Shown piece after piece: positions 1-5,889 of a stretch of 5,889 bases of DNA; the stretch's first letter is position 1, and each line of letters begins with the position of its first letter. Where the stretch lies: positions 1-5,889 of the forward strand of contig DATEHC010000053.1 of NCBI GenBank assembly GCA_035279785.1. The letters are read 5' to 3'. The stretch is from 40CM-4-65-16 sp035279785. GTDB lineage: Bacteria > Chloroflexota > Dormibacteria > Dormibacterales > Dormibacteraceae. The notes below the pieces were generated by a model. It ran no database searches and was not told the DNA's origin. It saw only the letters and a program-made list of their open reading frames with translations. Made by a program: the position numbers and the translations under genes.

Positions 1-332
1 GCGACCTCATCCATTCCCGGCGGGTTCGCGACCTCGTCGGCCAGCACCTCGTCCAGTCCCTGTGTTGAGAACACCTCGACCGCGTACTCATGCAGCCTGG
101 CCCAGTGCCGCTGCATCTCGTGCAGTGAGGAGACCTCGTGCGCCCAGAGGTTCGGCGCCACCCGGACGCCGTCCGTGCCCAGCTCGCGGTCGAAAGAGTC
201 GCCGAGGGAGTGCGCAGGGTCGGTGCTCATGACGACGGTGCGATAGCCTGCTGCCGCGCACCGGACGGCGGTCGCGGCGGCCACTGAGGTCTTGCCGACG
301 CCACCCTTGCCCGTGAACAGGATGACCCGCAC
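1..332 (-). CDS. ArsA/GET3-family ATPase, N-terminal part (gene runs off the left edge)
   Basis: The visible 110 codons begin MRVILFTGKGGVGKTS. Residues 8-16 (GKGGVGKTS) form the deviant Walker A loop of the ArsA/GET3 branch of the SIMIBI NTPases. STDPAHSLGDSF at residues 36-47 is the family's next conserved block, and PPGMDEV near residue 104-110 matches the PGIDE-type motif of the same family. In this family ATP hydrolysis drives either tail-anchored membrane protein targeting (GET3/TRC40) or arsenite export with ArsB (ArsA). The residues that separate the two, such as metal-binding cysteines or the hydrophobic groove, lie outside the window. The start is GTG at 332, because an in-frame TAA (344-342, also the stop of the upstream gene) blocks any longer reading. 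The gap to that gene is 9 nt, so the two are probably co-transcribed and translationally coupled; no strong Shine-Dalgarno is visible. No arsenic genes are seen nearby. A ParA/MinD protein is a less likely alternative given the PAHS and PGMDE motifs. Confidence 0.88.
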   Translation of the reverse strand, partial: MRVILFTGKGGVGKTSVAAATAVRCAAAGYRTVVMSTDPAHSLGDSFDRELGTDGVRVAPNLWAHEVSSLHEMQRHWARLHEYAVEVFSTQGLDEVLADEVANPPGMDEV

Positions 333-341
333 GGGGTGAGT

Positions 342-893
342 TTACGGTTGGGCCGCTCGCCCCCGCTTCATTGCTTCGACGTCATCTACGTGCTGCTGCA
401 CCAGCGACTCGACGTGGCGAAGGATCGCCAGCGTGAGCTCGGTGTTCTTCTCGGTCAGCTGGCTGATCGACTCTATCGCCTTGAGGATCTCCACGTTCTG
501 GCTGTCCGCCTTGTCGGCCTCCTCGGCGGCATGCTCAAGGGTCAGGCGGTCCTTCTGCGCCTGTCGGTTGCCGGCCAGCAGCAGCACCGGGCCGGTGTAT
601 GCGGCCTGGACGCTGAAAAGGAGGTTCAGGAGGATGAACGGAAACGGGTCCCAGTGGTTGACCAGGCCGACGATGTTGAAGGTGACCCAACACAGGACCG
701 CGGCGGTCTGGATGATGAGAAAGCGCCACGACCCGATGCCGGCGGCAATGGCGTCCGCGAGGCGCTCGCCGTGCGTCGCCTCCTCGTGATGGACGACGTT
801 GACCGGATGCTTGTGGTCGACCGATCTCCCTTTGCGACGGTGGAGTGACTCTTTGGTCGCGAGCTGTCCGGATTCGCTGGTTCGCACTGACAT
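342..893 (-). CDS. DUF1003 family membrane protein with C-terminal coiled coil
   Basis: This 183-residue protein carries the DUF1003 signature. GERLADAIAAGIGSWRF (about 42-58) leads into TM1 (about 56-79). WDPFPFILLNLLFSVQAAY (81-99) forms the start of TM2 (about 85-107), followed by the hallmark NRQAQKDR at 109-116. Residues 116-175 are charged and heptad-like, and probably form a cytoplasmic coiled coil. The first 40 residues are polar and His/Arg-rich with no signal peptide. The biochemical role of DUF1003 proteins is not established. The ATG at 893 lies 22 nt after the stop of the upstream small membrane protein gene, and the stop lies 9 nt before the GET3-like ATPase, so all three look like one operon. 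The Shine-Dalgarno is weak. The family assignment is firm by motif recognition; the function is unknown. Confidence 0.85.
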   Translation of the reverse strand: MSVRTSESGQLATKESLHRRKGRSVDHKHPVNVVHHEEATHGERLADAIAAGIGSWRFLIIQTAAVLCWVTFNIVGLVNHWDPFPFILLNLLFSVQAAYTGPVLLLAGNRQAQKDRLTLEHAAEEADKADSQNVEILKAIESISQLTEKNTELTLAILRHVESLVQQHVDDVEAMKRGRAAQP

Positions 894-915
894 GGCGAAC
901 CGGAAGCCTATCCGA

Positions 916-1287
916 TTACTTGACGATCAGAGGCACCGTAACCGAGCCGACTCCGAGGAGCACCACCATCGCGACGCCCACCACGAGCAAGCGCAGCAGA
1001 TCCTTCGTGAAGTAGGGCACCCGGTCTAGCGGGATGGAGGGGTCCGTCGACTGTACGGTGAACCTGCCCCCGCGGCTCTTGACGATCTGGTTCTGGCCGC
1101 CGAGCGAGAGCTCGACCGCGCGGACGAGCGCCTGGTCACCGCCGACCCTGGCCTGCGAGACGCTGCGCTGGACCGTTCCGGTCTGCACGGCCGTCCCGGA
1201 AGCTGGCGAGGTCGGCGTCAACGGCCCCGGCGGCCGCAGCGGCTGGCGGTACCTGGCCTTCGCCCTCTTCTTGCCCTTGCGACTCAT
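916..1287 (-). CDS. Small protein with a single C-terminal membrane anchor (tail-anchored type), unknown function
   Basis: This 123-residue protein has three visible parts. A strongly basic N-terminus (residues 2-18, six Lys and Arg in the first 12) is followed by a Pro/Thr/Ser-rich linker (about 18-45) and a soluble stretch (about 46-96). One hydrophobic segment (about 98-122, LLRLLVVGVAMVVLLGVGSV and on) ends one residue before the stop. There is no N-terminal signal peptide, so the architecture is that of a tail-anchored protein with a cytoplasmic N-domain. The short DRVPYFTKDL block just before the anchor resembles a juxtamembrane motif I recall from uncharacterised Chloroflexota-type proteins, but I cannot name a family. 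The start is ATG at 1287; an in-frame TAG five codons upstream rules out a longer form, and the RBS is poor. It is the first gene after the strong promoter at 1498-1470 and lies 22 nt before the DUF1003 gene. The hydrophobic tail makes this frame better than the two overlapping frames. Confidence 0.72.
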   Translation of the reverse strand: MSRKGKKRAKARYRQPLRPPGPLTPTSPASGTAVQTGTVQRSVSQARVGGDQALVRAVELSLGGQNQIVKSRGGRFTVQSTDPSIPLDRVPYFTKDLLRLLVVGVAMVVLLGVGSVTVPLIVK

Positions 1288-1337
1288 CGATCTGCAAGTC
1301 TAAGAGGCGCTCGATGGTCGACGCGGTCAAGGTCAGA

Positions 1338-1407
1338 ACAGGCAGGCGGCTGGGGGAGCTGGTTCTGGGTCGTGGGGTGCGACTCGGGAAGGGGTCCGCC
1401 TGCCTGT
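1338..1407. repeat. Perfect 12-bp inverted repeat with a 46-nt G-rich loop in the operon leader
   Basis: ACAGGCAGGCGG (1338-1349) and CCGCCTGCCTGT (1396-1407) are exact reverse complements. The 46-nt loop between them carries five G-tracts on the plus strand (1352-1356, 1367-1369, 1374-1377, 1386-1388, 1391-1394). The repeat lies within the transcribed leader predicted for the minus-strand operon, so the RNA could form a long stem with a C-rich loop. No U-run follows the stem on the minus strand, so it is not a standard intrinsic terminator. It could be a leader regulatory structure, a protein-binding palindrome or a small structured RNA; I recognise no known riboswitch or RNA family. Confidence 0.7.
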
Positions 1408-1469
1408 CGTTGGGCCGTGGGACTCAACGGAGTGAGACGTGGGCTACGATATGTTGTGTCCCGGGTGAA

Positions 1470-1498
1470 GTTATAACCCCGAATGTTGTTGCTGTCAA
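1470..1498 (-). promoter_or_regulatory. Near-consensus sigma70/SigA promoter for the left operon
   Basis: On the minus strand TTGACA (1498-1493, six of six) is followed by a 17-bp spacer and TATAAC (1475-1470, five of six to TATAAT). It sits in an AT-richer stretch that stands out from the GC-rich surroundings. Transcription should begin around 1464-1462, giving a leader of about 175 nt before the ATG at 1287. It points into the small membrane protein, DUF1003 and GET3-like ATPase genes, which follow with gaps of 22 and 9 nt. The plus-strand gene at 1547 diverges from it; I see no comparably good promoter for that gene. Confidence 0.8.
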
Positions 1499-1546
1499 GC
1501 GATTTGGCTGCAAATCTCGCCGGACGCGCGCAGGGCGGCCAAACAG

Positions 1547-1948
1547 TTGAGAAGCAGTCCACCAATCTCGACGCCGAGGCCGGTCCTCCGATGGCTTCCT
1601 TATCTGTTTGCGGCGGGCGCCATCTTCTGGCTGGTCAACCTGACGCAAACCGCGGCCCTTGCCGCCTCCCCCGTCGGTCGCGATCAGCTGATCCAGACCC
1701 TTGTCAACACCGGGCTTGCGCAGAATGCGTCGACTTTCCTGTTCGCGTACTTCTTCGCCGTCTTCCTCTTCGAGGGGACGGCCGCCGTCCTGCACGGAGC
1801 TGCGTTCTACGGCCTGCGCGGGAGGAAGTGGTGGGGCTGGGTGGTCGCCGTGATCGTCGCCGGCGCGTGGTCCCTGGTCCTGGTCGGCATCCCGGTTCTT
1901 GTCTTCTTGCTGCAACGCCAGACGCGCGAGGCGTACGGCGTCCGGTAG
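1547..1948 (+). CDS. Small hydrophobic integral membrane protein, unknown function
   Basis: The 133-residue product is mostly hydrophobic, with about three membrane segments (roughly residues 15-38, 61-90 and 96-123). A polar loop (41-60, SPVGRDQLIQ and on) lies between the first two and a basic RGRKWWGW turn at 91-98. The C-terminus QRQTREAYGVR is polar and probably cytoplasmic. The first segment is followed by AALAA and could be read as a signal peptide, but the protein as a whole looks multipass. I do not recognise a named family. The start used is TTG at 1547, the only ATG/GTG/TTG in frame after the upstream TGA (1466-1468); a weak purine stretch (AGGGCGG, 1532-1538) could serve as the RBS. 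It is transcribed opposite to all other genes here. Its TAG abuts the ychF stop with no gap. Membrane-protein composition supports a real gene, but start and function are uncertain. Confidence 0.68.
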   Translation: MRSSPPISTPRPVLRWLPYLFAAGAIFWLVNLTQTAALAASPVGRDQLIQTLVNTGLAQNASTFLFAYFFAVFLFEGTAAVLHGAAFYGLRGRKWWGWVVAVIVAGAWSLVLVGIPVLVFLLQRQTREAYGVR

Positions 1949-2962
1949 CTACTTGCCGATCCGGAAAAACACCACGTCGCCGTCTTTGACACGGTAGTCG
2001 CGGCCTTCGATCCGCAGCTTGCCCGCCGCGCGCAGCGCTTCCATCGAACCCGCGGCCACAAGCTCGTCGACCGAGGTCACCTCGGCGCGGATGAAATGCT
2101 TCTCGAAGTCCGTGTGGATCTTCGACGCGGCGATCGGCGCGGGCGCGTCCTTCTCGCAGGGCCAGGCGCGCACCTCGGGCTCGCCGGCGGTGAAGTAGGT
2201 GATCAGGCCACCGGCGGTCCAGACCGCGCGCGCGATTCGGCCGAGCCCGCTCTCGTCGATGCCATAACCGCCGCGCATCTCGGCTTGCTCGTGCGGGTCC
2301 AGCTCCGCGAGCTCGGCTTCGAGCTGGGCCGATAGGTGGAGCGAGGGCGCACCCTCCGTGGCCGCAAGCTTTTCGACCTTCTGGGCAGGATCGCCACCAT
2401 CCGGAAGGAGCGACTCGGCGAGGTTGGCGACGTAGACCGCGGGCTTTAGCGTCACGGGGAAGATCGCAAGCAGCATCGGCCGCTCGTCAGCCTCCATCTC
2501 GAGGGTGCGGAGCTGCTTGCCAGCGTCGAGGTGCTCCTTCGCCCGGTTCAGCAGGTCGGTCTCGGCCTGCGCGTCCTTCTTCCCCGCGCGCGCCTCCTTG
2601 GCCACCACCTCGAGCCGCTTCTCGACCGAGGCGAGGTCTGCCAGGACCAGGTCGAGCGCGAACTCCTCGAGCTCCGCCGCCGGCTCGGGGTCCGGACCGA
2701 AGCAACGCCCGACCTTCAGGAGCACATCGGACTGCCGAGCGAACGCGACCCGTTGGGCGCGGCTGCCCGGCGGCGAATCCTCGACGCGGACCTGTGCCGG
2801 CGTCTTCTTCTGCGGCTTGACGGCGGCGGTCAGCCGGTCGAGCCGCTCGTCGGGGATGTCGACCATGCCGACTCCATCCGCCCCGCGACCGGCGGTGAGG
2901 GCGTTGAAGAGAGTTGTCTTGCCGGCCCCCTGCGGGCCGACGATCGCAACGTTTACCGGCAC
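1949..2962 (-). CDS. ychF: YchF/OLA1-family P-loop ATPase, divergent switch regions
   Basis: This is a 337-residue cytosolic protein; typical YchF has about 360. YchF/OLA1 proteins are Obg-related, hydrolyse ATP in preference to GTP, bind ribosomes and act in translation and stress control. G1 is GPQGAGKTT at 9-17, where classic YchF has GLPNVGKST. The specificity motif NLAE (180-183) fits the family's NxxE that replaces NKxD and favours ATP. A helical coiled-coil insertion covers about 95-160 (DLVLADLASVEKRLE, KKDAQAETDLL). The C-terminal TGS-like domain (about 252-336) is highly conserved: TYFTAGEPEVRAW, KIHTDFEKHFIRAEV, RIEGRDYRVKDGDV. What is odd is that the switch I segment (FPFCTIEPN in Escherichia coli) is missing and the DIAGL/DxxG G3 motif is replaced by EDSPPGSR at 61-68. 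The start is GTG at 2962, 3 nt after the lysC stop, so it is probably coupled to lysC translation. The frame is intact, so this is not a decayed copy. Confidence 0.88.
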   Translation of the reverse strand: MPVNVAIVGPQGAGKTTLFNALTAGRGADGVGMVDIPDERLDRLTAAVKPQKKTPAQVRVEDSPPGSRAQRVAFARQSDVLLKVGRCFGPDPEPAAELEEFALDLVLADLASVEKRLEVVAKEARAGKKDAQAETDLLNRAKEHLDAGKQLRTLEMEADERPMLLAIFPVTLKPAVYVANLAESLLPDGGDPAQKVEKLAATEGAPSLHLSAQLEAELAELDPHEQAEMRGGYGIDESGLGRIARAVWTAGGLITYFTAGEPEVRAWPCEKDAPAPIAASKIHTDFEKHFIRAEVTSVDELVAAGSMEALRAAGKLRIEGRDYRVKDGDVVFFRIGK

Positions 2963-2965
2963 GCG

Positions 2966-4179
<1,214 letters not shown>

Positions 4180-4183
<4 letters not shown>

Positions 4184-4992
4184 AGAGTTCGGAACATGCC
4201 CTTGTCGGTGATCTTCGTCACGAGCGCGCGACCGCGCAGCGGATGCGACTCCTCCATGGCGTTGGCGATGCGGTTGGCCTGGGAAGGCGCGCAGAACGCA
4301 AAGACGCTTGGGCCTGCTCCGCAGATGGCGGCGCCGTATGCGCCCGCGGCCTCCGCGACGTGGATCACCTCTTCGACCCACGGATATAGGTGCAGTCGCT
4401 GCGGTTGGTGCAGACGATCGCGCAGTGCCTCACCAAGCAGCGCGGGGCGCTTGGACAAGATCGCGCGCACGAGCAGCGCAGTTCTTGCGGCGTTGAAGGT
4501 CGCGTCGGCGAGGGGCACCTCGGTCGGAAGAACGGAACGCGCTTTTTCGGTCGGCAACGGTTGGTTGGCGATGAACAGTGCGATGCCCCACCCGGGATTC
4601 GGCAGCTTCTCGTCGACCTTCTGCGACACGATGCGGATTCCGCCCGCCGCCGACGCGGCCACGTTGTCGTAATGGCCCTCGTCGGCCCCGGCGTCGACGA
4701 CGTGGCTGCGAACGTCCCACGGGCTGCTCAGCGCCGACGCGGCGAGGCGCGCCGCTGCGCTGCTGCCGAGGCCGACGCCCATCGGGATCTCGCTGCGGAC
4801 GCGGCCCTTCATGTTCAGGCGCGTGAACGGGTTCTCGTGGGCGTAGAGGTAGTCGGCGCCCTCGCCTTCGTAATCCCACCCAGGACGCTCGGCCTCGTTG
4901 GCTTCCACCTCGAGCCAGAGATCGATGGCCATGGCCATGCAGTCGAAGCCCGGCCCAAGGTTGGCGATGGAGCCGGGGACCTTAATGCGCAT
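4180..4992 (-). CDS. thrB: Homoserine kinase (GHMP kinase family)
   Basis: Homoserine kinase makes O-phosphohomoserine, the substrate of threonine synthase encoded just upstream. All three GHMP motifs are present: PGSIANLGPGFDCMAMA at 6-22, the ATP-binding loop PMGVGLGSSAAA at 70-81, and GAAICGAGPSVFAF at 220-233. EGHYDN at 105-110 corresponds to the conserved EGHPDN block, with Tyr in place of Pro, and RDRLHQPQR at 191-199 is the family's DRLHQP block. With 270 residues it is shorter than the usual 300-310; the missing length is mostly between motif 1 and motif 2 and directly after the GSSAAA helix. The start is ATG at 4992, 6 nt after the thrC stop, and it places motif 1 at the usual distance from the N-terminus. 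The stop overlaps the lysC start by 2 nt. Confidence 0.92.
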
Positions 4993-4998
4993 CGGAAT

Positions 4999-5889
4999 TC
5001 ACAGCTTCAAGACCTTAGCGAGTGTGCGCGCGTCTCCGTCCAGCTCAATGGGCGGTTCGACGTTTTTCAGGGCCGCGTCGGGGTCTTTGAGGCCCGAACC
5101 GGTCAGCACGACCACCACCGTCGCCTCCTTCTGGATCTTCCCCTCGCGCACCAGGCGGAACAGGAGCGCCAGCGGCGCGGCCGAGGCAGGCTCGGCGAAA
5201 AGGCCCTCGCTGTCGGCGAGCCGGATCTGCGCCGAGAGGATCTCGGTATCGGTGACGGCCGCGATCATTCCGCCCGACTCGTCGCGCGCCGACGTCGCGC
5301 CCTCCCACGACGCGGGGTTGCCGATGCGGATCGCCGACGCGACCGTCCGCGGCTGCGCGATCGGCGACCCCGTCACGATCGGGGCCGCGCCGTCCGCCTG
5401 CGCGCCGACCATGCGCGGCAATCGAGTTACTCGACCCGCGGCCTGGTACTCGCGGAAGCCTTTCCAATAGGCGGTGATGTTGCCCGCATTGCCTACTGGC
5501 AGCAGCAGATAGTCGGGAGCGTCGCTGAGATCGTCCACGATCTCGAACGCGGCGGTCTTCTGGCCCTGGATGCGATTGGGGTTGACGGAGTTCATCAGCG
5601 CGACCGGGTAGCGGTCGGTGAGGTCGCGGACGGTTTCGAGCGCATGGTCGAAGTTGCCCTTGAGTGCGACGACCTTCGCTCCGTACATCAGGGCCTGCGA
5701 CAGCTTGTTCATCGCGATCTCTGGTTGTGCGCCCTGCGCGCGCCCGGCCCCGTTAGGGACGACGACGATGGCCCGCGCGCCGGTGCGCGCCGCATAGGCG
5801 GCCATCGAAGCGGACGTGTTGCCGGTCGAGGCGCACATGAAAACGCGGCTGCCGCCCTCCAGCGCCTTTGCCACGGCGACGACCATCCC
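4999..5889 (-). CDS. thrC: Threonine synthase, 5'-truncated by the window edge
   Basis: Threonine synthase is the PLP enzyme that converts O-phosphohomoserine to threonine. The 296 visible codons open with GMVVAVAKALEGG, directly after where the family's SFKDRG lysine motif would be, so roughly the first 55-60 residues and the catalytic Lys lie off the right edge. Diagnostic blocks are CASTGNTSASMAAYAARTG (5835-5779 region), QALMYGAKVV and GNFDHALETVRDL, NSVNPNRIQGQKTA, PVGNAGNITAYWKGF (phosphate-binding loop) and, near the end, VVVLTGSGLKDPD. The length to the C-terminus fits the short (about 350 aa) form found in many bacteria. A stretch of about 7-9 extra residues (GAGRAQGAQP) sits where many homologues read PEGKIALGKLAQ. 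This is the first visible gene of the thrC-thrB-lysC-ychF run. A homoserine dehydrogenase (hom) gene often precedes such clusters and may lie just outside the window. Confidence 0.93.
   Translation of the reverse strand, partial: GMVVAVAKALEGGSRVFMCASTGNTSASMAAYAARTGARAIVVVPNGAGRAQGAQPEIAMNKLSQALMYGAKVVALKGNFDHALETVRDLTDRYPVALMNSVNPNRIQGQKTAAFEIVDDLSDAPDYLLLPVGNAGNITAYWKGFREYQAAGRVTRLPRMVGAQADGAAPIVTGSPIAQPRTVASAIRIGNPASWEGATSARDESGGMIAAVTDTEILSAQIRLADSEGLFAEPASAAPLALLFRLVREGKIQKEATVVVVLTGSGLKDPDAALKNVEPPIELDGDARTLAKVLKL

Noticed and set aside
336..848. A 170-codon plus-strand open frame antisense to the DUF1003 gene
   Set aside because: Its composition is typical of a complementary frame, and the minus-strand frame matches the DUF1003 signature.
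1136..1330. Alternative minus-strand frame with a TTG start upstream of the small membrane protein
   Set aside because: It overlaps the 916-1287 gene in another frame, is Ala/Gly/Glu-rich, and lacks the membrane segment and the operon-compatible end.
1284..1427. Possible leader peptide (TTG at 1427 to a TGA that overlaps the ATG at 1287 as ATGA)
   Set aside because: The overlap is suggestive of coupling, but there is no Shine-Dalgarno, the start is TTG, the peptide is low-complexity Pro/Gln/Arg-rich, and the frame is open far upstream of the promoter, as for a chance open frame.
1415..1430. T-loop-like GTTGAGTCCCAC string on the minus strand, considered as tRNA or tmRNA
   Set aside because: No acceptor, D-arm or anticodon arm can be folded around it, and the loop lacks the TTCGA core.
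1454..1477. Plus-strand TTGTGT with TATAAC, considered as a divergent promoter for the 1547 gene
   Set aside because: The spacing is only 12 bp, and the TATAAC overlaps the -10 element of the better minus-strand promoter.
1941..1965. Hairpin TCCGG/CCGGA at the convergent stops, considered as a bidirectional terminator
   Set aside because: The stem is only 5 bp. On the minus strand the A/T run lies before the hairpin rather than after it, and on the plus strand it is followed by A residues, not T.
4184..4381. N-terminal extension of lysC (about 66 extra codons open in frame)
   Set aside because: It is an Arg/Gly-rich antiphase reading of thrB, and aspartokinases begin within a few residues of the xIVQKxGGTS block.

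Overview
The window is GC-rich bacterial chromosomal DNA and looks like core genome, with no mobile element, CRISPR array or RNA gene that I can recognise. Several starts are non-ATG (GTG, TTG), intergenic gaps are very short, and long antisense ORFs shadow the real genes, all as expected at high GC. The gene order thrC-thrB-lysC followed by a YchF-like ATPase, together with an ArsA/GET3-type ATPase and a DUF1003 protein, would fit an uncultured Chloroflexota/Dormibacterota-type or actinobacterium-like soil organism. That placement is inference at low confidence.

Right half (5889 down to 1949, minus strand): a tightly packed operon enters from the right edge. It holds threonine synthase (thrC, 5' part off the window), homoserine kinase (thrB), aspartokinase (lysC) and a divergent YchF-family P-loop ATPase. 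Gaps are 6 nt (thrC-thrB), a 2-nt overlap (thrB-lysC, TTGA) and 3 nt (lysC-ychF). Aspartokinase commits aspartate to the Lys/Thr/Met branch. Homoserine kinase and threonine synthase are the last two steps to threonine. lysC also carries an in-frame internal ATG behind a GAGG ribosome-binding site at the junction of its catalytic and ACT regions, as expected for a separately translated regulatory beta subunit.

Centre (1547-1948, plus strand): a small orphan membrane protein of about 133 aa converges on ychF with no spacer. Its TAG and the TAG of ychF abut as TAGCTA.

Left part (1546 down to 1, minus strand): a near-consensus sigma70-type promoter (TTGACA, 17 bp, TATAAC) lies at 1498-1470. An approximately 175-nt leader follows, containing a perfect 12-bp inverted repeat with a G-rich loop (plus strand). 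The leader precedes a probable three-gene operon: a small protein with a single C-terminal membrane anchor, a DUF1003 two-TM coiled-coil protein, and the N-terminal third of an ArsA/GET3-family ATPase that leaves the window at the left edge. The pairing of a GET3-like ATPase with a tail-anchored-type protein in one transcription unit is the most interesting feature here. A functional link between them is inference.
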